Below, in pieces: positions 24,937 through 34,253 of a stretch of DNA of 64,000 nucleotides (its first letter is position 1; each line of letters begins with the position of its first letter). The stretch spans positions 239,344 through 303,343 of the forward strand of contig NZ_SLUL01000001.1 of NCBI RefSeq assembly GCF_004341205.1. The letters run 5' to 3'. The DNA comes from Thermolongibacillus altinsuensis (GTDB taxonomy: Bacteria > Bacillota > Bacilli > Bacillales > Anoxybacillaceae). The translations under genes were made by a program, and so were the position numbers. The notes beneath the pieces were generated by a model that saw only the letters and a program-made list of their open reading frames with translations, had not been told where the DNA came from and ran no database searches.

Positions 24937-26127
24937 GTGAAACAACCTTTGCAAGGCATGAAAGTTATTGATGTATCGCAGGTATTAGCGGGACCATACT
25001 GTACAATGGTGCTTGGAGATATGGGGGCAGACGTTATTAAAGTAGAAAAATTCCCAAAAGGTGATGATACCCGTGCAATGGGTCCGTTTATTAATGGAGA
25101 AAGTTATATGTACATGATGGTCAATCGTAATAAGAGAGGGATGTGCATTAATTTAAAAAGTGAAGAAGGTAGACGTATTTTACTTGAACTCGTAAAATCG
25201 GCAGATGTGTTTGTCGAGAACTTTCGGCCAGGTGTCACGAAAAAACTAGGCATTGATTATGATACGCTAAGCGCATTGAATCCTTCTCTCATTTATTGTT
25301 CTATTTCTGGTTACGGGCAAACAGGGCCTTATCGTGAAAAAGGTGGGTTTGACATTATCGCGCAAGGCTTCTCAGGAATAATGGACATGACCGGAGAACG
25401 GAACGGAAAGCCAGTTAAAGTAGGCATTGCCATTCATGACATTGCGGCCGCTCAAACAGCTCTTCAGTCTATTTTAGCTGCATACATACATCGTTTGAAA
25501 AGCGGCGAGGGTCAATATATTGATGTTTCTCTAGTGGATTCGGGACTTGCTTGGACCGTTTGGGAAGCAGCAGCTTATTTTGGTAGCGGCGAAGTCCCGC
25601 GGCGGAATGGAACGGCGCATCGCGTGTCAGCTCCTTACCAAGGATTCCGTACAAAAGATGGATTTATATTAATTGGAGCTGCGAATCAAAAGCTATGGGA
25701 AATATTCTGTTTACACGTTGTGAAAAAGCCTGAATGGTTGGAAGATAAACGTTTTCTGACAAATAGTTTACGTGCAAAACATGTCGAGGAGTTAACAGAA
25801 GAGATTGAACAAGTGTTAGTGAATCATGATTCGAGCTACTGGCTTAAATTGTTAGACGAATACGGTATTCCGTCTGGACCTGTTTATTCGTATGATCAAA
25901 CACTAGCGGATCCACATATTCAAGCGCGCGATATGATACTTGAATATACGCATCCAGTCGGTGGAGTGATGAAAACGTTAGGGTTTCCTGCTAAATTCTC
26001 GGAAACACCTTGTCAACTTACCAAACCCGCGCCTTTACTCGGACAACATAATCAAGAAATATTGCAGGATCTGGGTTATACAGATGAAGAGATTGAAAAG
26101 TTACGGCATCATGGAATTGTGAAATAG
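24937..26127 (+). CDS. family III CoA-transferase (second copy)
   Basis: A 396-residue CaiB/BaiF-family enzyme. The N-terminus GMKVIDVSQVLAGPYCTMVL and NRNKRGMCINLKSEEG match the paralogue at 8214-9389. The catalytic Asp is in YIDVSLVDSGLAW near residue 170. The start is GTG 24937 with AGGTGGAG. The C-terminal lid PAPLLGQHNQEILQDLGY is typical. With the adjacent crotonase and transporter it suggests import, CoA activation and conversion of a carboxylic acid; carnitine-like or branched acids are possibilities, not shown. Confidence 0.85.
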   Translation: MKQPLQGMKVIDVSQVLAGPYCTMVLGDMGADVIKVEKFPKGDDTRAMGPFINGESYMYMMVNRNKRGMCINLKSEEGRRILLELVKSADVFVENFRPGVTKKLGIDYDTLSALNPSLIYCSISGYGQTGPYREKGGFDIIAQGFSGIMDMTGERNGKPVKVGIAIHDIAAAQTALQSILAAYIHRLKSGEGQYIDVSLVDSGLAWTVWEAAAYFGSGEVPRRNGTAHRVSAPYQGFRTKDGFILIGAANQKLWEIFCLHVVKKPEWLEDKRFLTNSLRAKHVEELTEEIEQVLVNHDSSYWLKLLDEYGIPSGPVYSYDQTLADPHIQARDMILEYTHPVGGVMKTLGFPAKFSETPCQLTKPAPLLGQHNQEILQDLGYTDEEIEKLRHHGIVK

Positions 26128-26310
26128 TAAATGATCGCTAATGTTATATTTTGAAAGATAATAGGTAAAATCGAATTCTTGAGACACTTCCAAACATATA
26201 AAAAGATGATGTATAAAATTTTGTGTAAAGCATTTTGCTAGAACAAAAGAAAAAAGGTAGGGTATTCTCTGATTAAACCCAAACATTCCAGAGAAAGGAG
26301 AACCCTACCT

Positions 26311-27466
26311 ATGTCTAAAAGTATACCGAATTTAGACTGGGTCAATCAACTGGAAACGCCATTCGTCAATTTGTAAAGGAAAAATTAGAACTGATCATGC
26401 GGGAAGAAATCAAGAATTTCCTCGAAATAGAACAGGCCGGAACGTCGAATATGAGAAACGGCTACTATCAACGAAATCTAGATACACAATATGGCCGGAT
26501 TGAAGTTCTTTTGGTCCCTAGAGACCGAAACGGAGAATTTCAAACCCAATTACCGACGCCACACCGGCTGGCTTGAGGAAGCCATCATCAGGATGTATCA
26601 AAGTGGCATGAGTACACGTGAAATTGGCAAGTTTATTGAACGAATTTTAGGCAATGCCTATTCTCCTGCAACGATCAGCCGTATTACCGATGTAGTGAAG
26701 GAAGACATCGAGAAATGGCACACTCGTCCACTGCACAAGCGTTATTCCGTCTTATATTTGGATGGTTTATACGTAAAACTTCGTCGCGAAACCGTGGAGA
26801 AAGAAGTCATTTATGTGGTGTTAGGGGTGAACGAAGAAGGATATCGCGAAATTTTTGATTTCTTTGTGGGAGGACAAGAAAGCGCCTATGTATGGCAGGA
26901 AATTCTTCAAAACCTCTACCAAAGAGGCGTCAAGGAAGTGCTTCTGGGCGTATTCGATGGACTACCGGGGTTGGAGGAAGCCTTTAAGGCGGTTTATCCG
27001 AAAGCCGATGTACAGCGTTGTGTCGTTCACAAAGTCCGTAACACGCTCAATCGTGTTCGGAAAAAAGACCAATTTGAAGTGGCCGAGGAATCTCAAGCTG
27101 ATTTATCGCGCGCCGAATAAGGAGATGGCGTTACAGATGTTTCAACAGTTTGAATCGAAATGGTCCAGCAAATATCCGAGAGAAGTCCAATCTTGGGCCA
27201 ATGAGTTGGATGTCCTCCTTACATTTATGGATTATCCAAGCAGTATTCGAAGTGTGATTTACACGACCAATGCCATCAAACGAACGATCAAGGAGATTCG
27301 GAAACGTCTAAAGCCGATGAACAGTTTGAATAGTTTAGAAGCCGCTGAAAAAATCGTGTATTTGACCATTCAAGATTTTAATGAGAAATGGGCAGAGCGA
27401 AAGTTGCGAGGATTTGCCGAAGCACAGGAAGCCCTTCAACGAATGTTTGAAGAACGTTATCATTAA
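26311..27466 (+). pseudogene. IS256-family transposase with three frameshifts
   Basis: ATG 26311 begins MSKSIPNLDWVNQLE. A one-base deletion near 26357 (GGAAACGCC where GGAAAACGCC is expected) breaks the frame. A second break near 26551 lies before RRHTGWLEEAI, with several codons lost. An extra A near 27092 breaks the frame again before LKLIYRAPNKEMAL. DDE aspartates are visible in LYLDGLYVK and GVFDGLPGLEEA, but the catalytic Glu of NAIERTIKE is Lys here. The gene cannot make an active enzyme. Confidence 0.85.
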
Positions 27467-27507
27467 CTAAATACTGTAAATAAACAAAATAGGGGGATTC
27501 TCCCTTT

Positions 27508-27543
27508 CCACACAGGAGACTGAATATTCAGTCTCCTGTGTGG
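27508..27543. repeat. 36-bp perfect palindrome in the IS256 tail
   Basis: CCACACAGGAGACTGAAT is followed directly by its exact reverse complement, with no loop, between the transposase stop and the right inverted repeat. Confidence 0.9.
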
Positions 27544-27629
27544 AGGAAACTAGTTCCCTATTCATTCCAAATCCATTTCAGAGAAACCCTACCCCCATTA
27601 TATTACACAAGACGGTACCTATAAAAACC

Positions 27630-27753
27630 TAATTTTGTATTATAATGGTGTAAAATTGTATGGATAGTATTTTAAAAGAAAGGACGTTATAGGATGGAAT
27701 GGCGAAGTGTTATAGGGGAAATGGTTGGTATTGCAGTTATTATTGTTATATAG
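27630..27753 (+). pseudogene. promoter and 19 codons of a gene cut by IS110
   Basis: A promoter-like TATAAT (27641-27646, within a 20-mer also present at 4251 and 34901) is followed by ATG 27694 and MEWRSVIGEMVGIAVIIVI, which ends at TAG 27751-27753 where the IS110 left end begins. The reading looks like the start of a membrane protein. The rest was not recognised beyond the right end of the element. Confidence 0.4.
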
Positions 27754-27784
27754 ACTCCCATGACAAAAAAATTTCGTCACCATC

Positions 27785-27970
27785 GGAAGGATGAAAACAA
27801 CCTTCTGTCGAATGGTCTCCTTGCAGCTGGGGTCATGAGGTCGTTGTATCTATGGTACGTAAAAGTCCGATATATAGACGGACCCCAGTAGTCTGGTGCA
27901 CTACGGAATGTCGCTCCCTTGAGGGAAGCACGCAGGATAGAATGCTTGAACAAAGGCTACTGCACCAGCT
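27785..27970 (+). ncRNA. candidate IS110 bridge RNA
   Basis: Three stem-loops in order. GAAGG/CCTTC at 27786-27790 and 27801-27805. CTGGGGTC/GACCCCAG at 27827-27834 and 27881-27888 encloses 46 nt (target-loop candidate). CTGGTGCA/TGCACCAG at 27893-27900 and 27961-27968 encloses 60 nt (donor-loop candidate). Order, size and position 5' of the transposase agree with published IS110 bridge RNAs. TATATAGAC in the first large loop (27871-27879) also occurs at the left insertion junction (27747-27755). Confidence 0.6.
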
Positions 27971-28001
27971 GTTTTTGAGAACGAAGCAGGGAGGGAGACT
28001 G

Positions 28002-29222
28002 ATGCGCGTCTTGTATGAACGCTGTTGCGGATTGGACGTGCATAAGCAATCGATTACGGCTTGCGCCCTTACCCCTGAAGGAAAAGAGATTCGCACGTTT
28101 GGTACGCTGACCGACGATCTCGAGGAGTTGGTGGATTGGCTGAAAGAAAAAAAGGTGACGCACGTTGCCATGGAGTCGACGGGCGTATATTGGAAGCCAG
28201 TGTATAATCTCCTCGAAGCAGAGCCGATCGAAGTGCTTGTCGTCAATGCCCAACACATCAAAGCGGTTCCCGGGCGAAAGACCGATGTCAAAGATGCTGA
28301 ATGGATCGCGGACTTGCTTCGCCATGGATTGCTAAAAGGGAGTTACATCCCTCATCGGGCTCAGCGGGAGCTCCGGGAACTGGTCCGTTATCGGCGCAGT
28401 TTGATCGAGGAACGAGCACGGGAGCTCAACCGCATCCAAAAAGTGCTGGAAGGAGCCAATATCAAACTTTCTTCGGTCGTATCCGACATCAACGGGATAT
28501 CGGCCCGGCTCATCATTCGCGCCCTTATCGAAGGAAAGGACGATCCGGCGGCCCTCGCCCAGCTCGCCAAAGGGCGGTTGAAACAAAAAACGGAAGAGCT
28601 CCGGCGCGCGTTGAAAGGAATGATAGGGCCGCATCAACGCATGATGCTGGCCGAGCAATGGCGTCATGTGGAGTATTTAGATGAAGCGATTGCCCGGTTG
28701 GATCGAGAAATCGAGGAACGAACGAGCCCTTTTCATGAAGCGCTGGAGCTCATCGATACGATCCCGGGAGTGGGGCGGCAAAGCGCGGAACAAATTGTAG
28801 CGGAAATCGGGACGGATATGAGCCGGTTCCCTACCGACGCGCACTTGGCCTCATGGACCGGAATGGCTCCCGGGAATCATGAGAGTGCAGGGAAACGGTT
28901 GTCAGGTCGAACGAGGAAAGGGAACAAGAAGCTAAGGTCGTGCCTCGTGGAATGCGCCCGTGCCGCCGCCCGAACGAAGAACACGTACCTATCGGCCAAG
29001 TATCATCGGATCGCCAAACGAAGAGGAGCGAATCGAGCGAGTGTCGCGGTCGGGAGAACGATTTTAGAAATGATCTATTACATCTTAACTCGAAAGGAAC
29101 CGTATAGAGAGTTGGGAGCCGACTACTGGGATCGGCAGCGAGAAGCGAGCATCGTGCGTCAAACGGTGAAACGATTAGAGGGGTTAGGGTACGAAGTGAA
29201 ACTGGAAAAAACGAGTGCATAG
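28002..29222 (+). CDS. IS110-family transposase (RNA-guided recombinase)
   Basis: A 406-residue recombinase. The RuvC-like N-domain carries GLDVHKQSITA (Asp near 10), AMESTGVYWKPV (Glu near 59) and KTDVKDAEWIADLL (Asp pair near 98-101). A coiled-coil follows (SLIEERARELNRIQKVLEG). The C-terminal Tnp_20 domain has DTIPGVGRQSAEQIVAEIG near 250 and the catalytic Ser in NHESAGKRLSGRTRKGNKKL near 292. GGGAGGGAG precedes ATG 28002; upstream in-frame codons belong to the bridge RNA region. All catalytic residues look present, so the copy could be active. Confidence 0.9.
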   Translation: MRVLYERCCGLDVHKQSITACALTPEGKEIRTFGTLTDDLEELVDWLKEKKVTHVAMESTGVYWKPVYNLLEAEPIEVLVVNAQHIKAVPGRKTDVKDAEWIADLLRHGLLKGSYIPHRAQRELRELVRYRRSLIEERARELNRIQKVLEGANIKLSSVVSDINGISARLIIRALIEGKDDPAALAQLAKGRLKQKTEELRRALKGMIGPHQRMMLAEQWRHVEYLDEAIARLDREIEERTSPFHEALELIDTIPGVGRQSAEQIVAEIGTDMSRFPTDAHLASWTGMAPGNHESAGKRLSGRTRKGNKKLRSCLVECARAAARTKNTYLSAKYHRIAKRRGANRASVAVGRTILEMIYYILTRKEPYRELGADYWDRQREASIVRQTVKRLEGLGYEVKLEKTSA

Positions 29223-29319
29223 CACTTATTAACCATATATATACTGAAATACCTTCCTTTGGAATTTAATTCCGAAGGCTAGACGGGTTCCGTTTTTTGT
29301 CTTAAATGGTGTTTTCAGG

Positions 29320-29538
29320 ATAGATTCAAGTTGAGTTTCCGACATATTTCATCGTGAATAGAAGGTCGCTTTTCTGCCATAGGCGGCAAGATTTTTCTTG
29401 CGGCCCCAGCATGCTAGAAGCATGCTGATTCCGAACGTAAAACGCATGGCAGACAAATTCATTTGTCTGATGGCGTTTTCGTTCGGGGAAGTGGCAGAAA
29501 AGCTTGTTTATGTCGGAAAATTAATCTTATCATATATA
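29320..29538 (-). repeat. dispersed multi-hairpin repeat, copy B (inverted)
   Basis: Same element as 34556-34777 in opposite orientation. The middle hairpin reads CAGCATGCT/AGCATGCTG on its own sense strand instead of CGGCATGCT/AGCATGCCG, a paired G-C to A-T change. The first arm of the third hairpin has one unpaired change. It fills most of the 370-nt gap between IS110 and the SDR gene; the rest (29241-29319) holds a short hairpin CGG/CCG with TTTTTT near 29284-29298. Confidence 0.85.
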
Positions 29539-29592
29539 GTTTGATTGCTGCGGTTCAGGCTGTAAAGAGGATCAAAGAATAGGAGTGAGTTT

Positions 29593-30378
29593 TTGTTGGT
29601 TGAGCTATCATTACAAGGGAAAATTGCAGTGGTAACAGGCGTCAGCAGGATGAAAGGAATTGGCGCTGCGATTTGTGAGGCGTTAGCGGAAGCGGGTGCG
29701 GACATTTTTTTCACCTATTGGCGAGCATATGATGAATCGATGCCATGGGGAGTGGAACGAAACGAGCCGCAGTTGATTAAAAGAAAAATAGAGGAATTAG
29801 GTGTGGCGTGCCACTGTCTCGAGCTGGATTTATCAAAAGAAGATGCGCCAAAGACATTATTGCAAGCAGTCATAGATACGCTAGGAGAGCCGGATATTTT
29901 AGTAAACAATGCCTGTTACTCTTATCCAACAGATTATTCATCCTTGACAAGCGAGATGTTGGATCATCATTATTTCATCAACGTCAGGGCGCCGATCATG
30001 CTTAGCGTTGAATTTGCGAAAGCATTTCAAAAACAACGAGGCGGTCGGATCATGATGATGACATCGGGGCAATCATTGGGACCGATGCCGGGAGAGGTTG
30101 CCTATGCTGCGACAAAAGGGGCGATTGACGCATTTGTGAAAACGTTCGCTGTCGAGGTGGCACCAAAAGGAATTACTGTTAATGCGGTCAATCCGGGGCC
30201 AACGGATACAGGCTGGATGAATGAAGAGATCAAACAACACCTCCTTCCTAAGTTTCCGTTTGGCCGGATTGGCACACCTCATGATGCGGCTCGACTCGTT
30301 CGTTTTCTAGCAAGCGACGAAGCAGAATGGATTACGGGTCAAGTGATTCATTCGGAAGGCGGATTTGTAAGAGGATAG
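29593..30378 (+). CDS. SDR-family oxidoreductase (FabG-like)
   Basis: A 261-residue NAD(P)-dependent short-chain dehydrogenase. The cofactor loop is VVTGVSRMKGIGAAIC near residue 14, with NNACYSYPTDYS near 105 (NNAG variant with Cys). The catalytic Ser is in MMTSGQSLG, and Tyr and Lys in VAYAATKGAIDAF near 163-167. The C-terminus SDEAEWITGQVIHSEGGF is typical. The start is TTG 29593 (or TTG 29596) after AGGAGTGAG. The substrate is unknown. It stands alone after the repeat element. Confidence 0.85.
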   Translation: MLVELSLQGKIAVVTGVSRMKGIGAAICEALAEAGADIFFTYWRAYDESMPWGVERNEPQLIKRKIEELGVACHCLELDLSKEDAPKTLLQAVIDTLGEPDILVNNACYSYPTDYSSLTSEMLDHHYFINVRAPIMLSVEFAKAFQKQRGGRIMMMTSGQSLGPMPGEVAYAATKGAIDAFVKTFAVEVAPKGITVNAVNPGPTDTGWMNEEIKQHLLPKFPFGRIGTPHDAARLVRFLASDEAEWITGQVIHSEGGFVRG

Positions 30379-30457
30379 CGGTGAACCACTAAATATGTTT
30401 GGAAGCGCCATGCCCTAGCATGACAGGGTGTCACGAGAATGATGAAGGTGATGAAAG

Positions 30458-30835
30458 ATGGTTAAGGAAATCAATTGGATGAAAGTTGCATGGTTTTTTT
30501 TATCTTTCGTTCCCGTTCCTTTTCTTTTTCATTTTTACGAATATGGACAGCATTCCCAAAGGAAAGAAGCCCCTTTTTTAATGATCGGGTTTTTGTTGGC
30601 AATCATTTTAGCAGGAGTTGCGGCTACACAAGTAAAAATCATTCTTGTTTTTTTAATTAATTTGATTACCATGATTTTTTCTTTATTTTTGGCTGCTTCT
30701 TTTATTCCAAATGATCCATATTGGTTTACAGTTGTCGGGAGAAATGGTGCAGTTGTTTTCATTGCGATTATTTATTTGATTGGACAGTTATTGGTAAGGT
30801 GGATTGTGCGAGTAGCAGGTAGAAATCATGTGTAG
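30458..30835 (+). CDS. small integral membrane protein, unknown function
   Basis: A 125-residue protein with four hydrophobic segments: about 10-27 (VAWFFLSFVPVPFLFHF), 40-58, 62-82 and 93-118. The loop between the first two is basic (HSQRKEAP). The SD is GAAGGTGATG ahead of ATG 30458. No family was recognised. It may be cotranscribed with the SDR gene 79 nt upstream. Confidence 0.6.
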   Translation: MVKEINWMKVAWFFLSFVPVPFLFHFYEYGQHSQRKEAPFLMIGFLLAIILAGVAATQVKIILVFLINLITMIFSLFLAASFIPNDPYWFTVVGRNGAVVFIAIIYLIGQLLVRWIVRVAGRNHV

Positions 30836-30968
30836 TAAACGATACATAGTCATGTTCTGATAAGAAACAAAGGTGTTCAATAAAAAATTCAAAAACATGT
30901 TTTACGGCAACAGTATAATAACTTCTATATTAATGTATAAACTCCGAAGGCGGATTTATAAGAAGTTA

Positions 30969-31007
30969 GCGGGGGATTCATATGTGGGGAAGCCCCCCGA
31001 TTTTTTT
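30969..31007 (+). terminator. strong terminator
   Basis: CGGGGG (30970-30975) pairs with CCCCCG (30994-30999), followed by A and a seven-T run. Confidence 0.75.
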
Positions 31008-31014
31008 AATTCCT

Positions 31015-31085
31015 AGATCTAGTCCGTTTTATTTGCTTGATGAACAAACGTGTTGGCATCACGAAGTTCGACCCCTTTTGAAAAA
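31015..31085 (-). pseudogene. fragment of a proA-like gene
   Basis: The plus strand AGTCCGTTTTATTTGCTTGA then TGAACAAACG ... CACGAAGTTCGACCCCTT matches the proA region at 32199-32276 (AGTCCGTTTCATTGGCTTGA, TGCACAAACG ... CGCGAAGTTCGACGCCTT). The fragment has an internal deletion of roughly 20 nt. About 70 nt of a second, decayed proA copy remain in the 359-nt gap before dinB; the rest of that gap is AT-rich without visible genes. Confidence 0.6.
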
Positions 31086-31194
31086 GATTGCTTCATCCAA
31101 TCTTATAGTAGAAAATAACCGGGATAGGTAGTAGGAATTCTGAAAAATGAAGCGAAATGGTTGTATATTGTAAAAATCGGGAGAGGATGAAAAA

Positions 31195-31683
31195 ATGAAA
31201 AAGTTAACATTACAATTTTTTGATTACCACTCATGGGCAAACAAACAACTGATCGAACATTTAAGCAAGTTACCAAAAGAAACTATGAATAAGGAAGTAA
31301 ATAGCGTTTTTCCTTCCATTTCACACACTTTTGCACATATGTATGCTGTCGATGAATTATGGTTTCTAAGGATAAGCGGAAAAAGTGTGAATTCCATCGA
31401 ATCAAAACCATTTAAGACCATACAAGAAATAAATGATGCATTTACTGATTTACACAATGAGATGTTGAAATTTCTCGATCTTAAAGATGATTTGGAACAA
31501 CCAGTCATTTATACGAACACGAAAGGAGAGCGTTTTCGTAACAGCATCCGTGAAATTGTTTACCATATCGTGAACCATGGAACTTATCATCGCGGCAATA
31601 TTGCAGCGATGATTAGGCAATTGGGTTATCAAGGAGTATCGACAGATTATATTTACTATTTAAGGAACACGGACAAGGAATAG
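31195..31683 (+). CDS. DinB-family protein (putative metal-dependent hydrolase/transferase)
   Basis: A 162-residue four-helix-bundle protein. The three metal-ligand histidines of the DinB fold are visible: SHTFAHMYAVDELWF near residue 48, then VNHGTYHRGNIAAM near 125-129. The C-terminus DYIYYLR is typical of the YfiT/DinB set, some of which are thiol S-transferases using bacillithiol. GGGAGAGGATG precedes ATG. The substrate is unknown. Confidence 0.82.
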   Translation: MKKLTLQFFDYHSWANKQLIEHLSKLPKETMNKEVNSVFPSISHTFAHMYAVDELWFLRISGKSVNSIESKPFKTIQEINDAFTDLHNEMLKFLDLKDDLEQPVIYTNTKGERFRNSIREIVYHIVNHGTYHRGNIAAMIRQLGYQGVSTDYIYYLRNTDKE

Positions 31684-31758
31684 CATGACGATCAAGTGAC
31701 TATGAGCTACCGTCACATCACATTACCTACTTTATAACGAAATGCGCATCCAAAACAA

Positions 31759-31799
31759 ATGCGGCATGAGTCCGATTGTTTTTCGAACCCATGCCGCAT
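31759..31799. terminator. hairpin between convergent dinB and proA
   Basis: ATGCGGCATG pairs with CATGCCGCAT across a 21-nt loop. There is no clear T-run on either strand; its position suggests a bidirectional 3' end element. Confidence 0.4.
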
Positions 31800-31869
31800 G
31801 AGTGGCGCTGTCTACTTGACAGATGCTCGTTCATTCTTCGGAGGCTGGCATTTTTTCATTGTAAAATCG

Positions 31870-33111
31870 TTATAAGCGAATTTGTCCTGTGCCGTATACA
31901 ATCGATTTCGTTGTGGTGAGCGCCCGCAATCCCATTGGACCGCGGGCATGCAATTTTTGGGTGCTAATGCCGATTTCTGCCCCGTAACCAAATTGTTCGC
32001 CGTCTGTAAAGCGGGTGGATGCGTTATGGTAAAGAACGGCGGCATCTACCGATTGAAGAAATAAGTTTACATTTTTATCATCTTCAGAAAGAATCGCTTC
32101 GGAATGTTTCGTGCCATATTGATCAATATGCTGAATGGCCTCTTTTACATCTTTGACCAGTTTCACGGCTAAAATGGGCGCCAAATACTCCGTGCTCCAG
32201 TCCGTTTCATTGGCTTGATGCACAAACGAGTATGAGGAGGCAAGCGTATGGTCGCCGCGAAGTTCGACGCCTTGGTTGTGCAATGCCTCGAATAACTCCG
32301 ATACATAAGGCCAGTTTTCGTGAATTAAAACCGTTTCGACGGCGTTGCAAACCGATGGGCGTTGGAGTTTGGCGTTTAGGGCAATGTCGATGGCCATTTG
32401 TTTTTGGGCGGATTCATCAATAAAAATATGGCAATTGCCAACGCCGGTTTCTAAAACAGGGACCGTTGCGTTTTGAATGACCGATTGGATGAGGCTCGCG
32501 CCGCCTCGCGGAATTAATACATCTAAATATTCATTCAGCCGAAACATTTGCTGGGCGGTTTCGCGGCTTGTATCTTCTAAAAGCTGGATTGCATCTGTAG
32601 GAATTGAAGAATGTTTCAAAGCTTGTTTCATCACGTGAACGAGTGCTTTATTGGAATGGAGCGCCGATGAACTTCCGCGCAACAGCACCGCATTTCCTGC
32701 TTTTAAACAAAGGCTCGCCGCATCGACGGTGACATTTGGGCGCGCTTCATAAACCATGCCGATGACGCCAAGAGGAACGCGAATGTTTTTGATTCGCAAT
32801 CCGTTTGGCCGAGTCCATTCTTCTACGGTTTCGCCAATCGGATCAGGCAATTCGATCAGTTGACGAACGCCGTCGACCATTTGCATCATGCGTTTGTCTG
32901 TTAATTGCAAGCGATCGATGAGAGCAGGAGAAAGTCCATGTTCTTTTCCAAGAGCAACGTCTTTTTCGTTTTCTTGAAGAATCCATTCTTTTTGCTCCAT
33001 CAGGGCGTCGGCCACCATGGCTAGCGCCTCATTTTTTTCATTGGCCGATCGAATCGCTAATGTTTTTGCTGCTTCTTTTAATCGCTTTGCTTTTGTTTGT
33101 AGCTCGCTCAT
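31870..33111 (-). CDS. proA: glutamate-5-semialdehyde dehydrogenase
   Basis: A 413-residue NADPH-dependent gamma-glutamyl phosphate reductase, the second step of proline synthesis. Family blocks are [20 protein letters not shown] near residue 115, [14 protein letters not shown], and the catalytic Cys in [16 protein letters not shown] near 250. Its ATG overlaps the proB stop by 4 nt. Expression is governed by the proline T-box upstream of proB. Confidence 0.96.
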   Translation of the reverse strand: MSELQTKAKRLKEAAKTLAIRSANEKNEALAMVADALMEQKEWILQENEKDVALGKEHGLSPALIDRLQLTDKRMMQMVDGVRQLIELPDPIGETVEEWTRPNGLRIKNIRVPLGVIGMVYEARPNVTVDAASLCLKAGNAVLLRGSSSALHSNKALVHVMKQALKHSSIPTDAIQLLEDTSRETAQQMFRLNEYLDVLIPRGGASLIQSVIQNATVPVLETGVGNCHIFIDESAQKQMAIDIALNAKLQRPSVCNAVETVLIHENWPYVSELFEALHNQGVELRGDHTLASSYSFVHQANETDWSTEYLAPILAVKLVKDVKEAIQHIDQYGTKHSEAILSEDDKNVNLFLQSVDAAVLYHNASTRFTDGEQFGYGAEIGISTQKLHARGPMGLRALTTTKSIVYGTGQIRL

Positions 33112-34232
33112 TTTACAAAACTCTCCTTTCTTAACGGTACCCAGTTATCGCGATGGATGACTTCCGGGCGTTGATGGATGGAATATGATTTTGCTTGGTC
33201 GCTTGCCCATCCTTTCACTTTTTCTAAGTCGGCGGAAGAGTAGTAAATTTGCCCTCGGCCGATGACGGTTCCCTTCTGATTGACGACTTCGACGACATCA
33301 AGCGCTTGAAATGTGCCGAAAATGTTCGTTACACCGGCTGGCAGCAAACTTTTCCCTTTATGCAAAAGGGCGTTCTCTGCTCCTCCGTCGATTTCAATTT
33401 TCCCGGCAACGTGCGCATGATAGGCGATCCATTGTTTACGCATTTGCATGTGAGGTTGAAACGGAGCGCCGATATATGTGCCATTTCCTTTTCCTTCTAA
33501 AATGTCACGAAGTTTTTCTTTTCCTTCGCCGGTTCCGACAAACACGCTAACTCCAAATGAAAGTGCTTTTTGCGCTGCGAGAAGTTTTGATTTCATCCCT
33601 CCGGTTCCGACAGACGAACTGCTTCCTCCCGCTTTCTCGATTAAATCGTCCGTGATTTCAGCGAGAAAAGAATATTTTTTGGCATCCTTATTCGTTTTCG
33701 GATTGCGATCGTACAACCCGTTAATATCCGTTAAAATGATCAACGCATCGGCATGTAAAAAACCGCTGACGAGAGCAGATAGCATATCGTTGTCGCCGAA
33801 GGTCAACTCTTCAATAGAGACGGAATCATTTTCATTGATGATGGGCAATACCCCGCGCTCAAGCAATTTAGATATGGTGGAAAATAGGTTATGAAATCGC
33901 TCGCGGCTGTAAAAATCTTCTCTCGTCAATAAAATTTGTCCCGTTACAATGCCAAATTGCCGAAAAACAGAAATGTAGCCTTGCATTAATAAACCTTGAC
34001 CGACGGCTGCTGCTGCTTGTTTTCCCGCTGTTGTTTTCGGTCTTGATGCATAGCCAAGCGAGCCGAAGCCAGCGGCGACTGCGCCTGAAGAGATTAAAAT
34101 GACTTCATGGCCTAGCTGTTTTAAATAGGCGAGCGCTTCGACATGATCGAAAAGCTTTTGTTCAGAAAGCGCGCCTTTTTCATCGGTGAGAGAACTGCTG
34201 CCGATTTTGACGATCACTCGCTTCTTTTTCAC
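33108..34232 (-). CDS. proB: glutamate 5-kinase
   Basis: A 374-residue enzyme, the first and feedback-controlled step of proline synthesis. The N-terminal kinase domain begins [12 protein letters not shown], with [20 protein letters not shown] near 138 and [13 protein letters not shown] near 210. A C-terminal PUA domain (about 270-360) includes [26 protein letters not shown] precedes ATG 34230-34232. First gene of proBA. Confidence 0.96.
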   Translation of the reverse strand: MKKKRVIVKIGSSSLTDEKGALSEQKLFDHVEALAYLKQLGHEVILISSGAVAAGFGSLGYASRPKTTAGKQAAAAVGQGLLMQGYISVFRQFGIVTGQILLTREDFYSRERFHNLFSTISKLLERGVLPIINENDSVSIEELTFGDNDMLSALVSGFLHADALIILTDINGLYDRNPKTNKDAKKYSFLAEITDDLIEKAGGSSSSVGTGGMKSKLLAAQKALSFGVSVFVGTGEGKEKLRDILEGKGNGTYIGAPFQPHMQMRKQWIAYHAHVAGKIEIDGGAENALLHKGKSLLPAGVTNIFGTFQALDVVEVVNQKGTVIGRGQIYYSSADLEKVKGWASDQAKSYSIHQRPEVIHRDNWVPLRKESFVK

Positions 34233-34253
34233 AACATCATCCTTTCTTATTTT

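Larger units (their letters stand above)
26205..27620 (+). mobile_element. IS256-family insertion sequence, inactivated
   Basis: The inner ends GTAGGGTATTCTCTGA (about 26257-26272) and the inverse TCAGAGAAACCCTAC (about 27578-27592) frame the transposase. Beyond them TTGTGTAA (left) and TTACACAA (right) extend the inverted repeats. The left border is fixed at 26205 because a second, inverted copy of its terminal 68 bp lies at 61459-61526 and diverges exactly there. The right border is approximate. Confidence 0.75.
27745..29240 (+). mobile_element. IS110-family insertion sequence, apparently intact
   Basis: A long 5' non-coding segment (to 28001), a complete DEDD/serine transposase, and a short 3' end; no terminal inverted repeats, as usual for IS110. 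The left junction is placed near 27747-27756 by the loss of the host frame and by a 9-nt match to the target loop of the predicted bridge RNA. The right border near 29225-29240 is a guess from the end of coding sequence. Confidence 0.65.
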
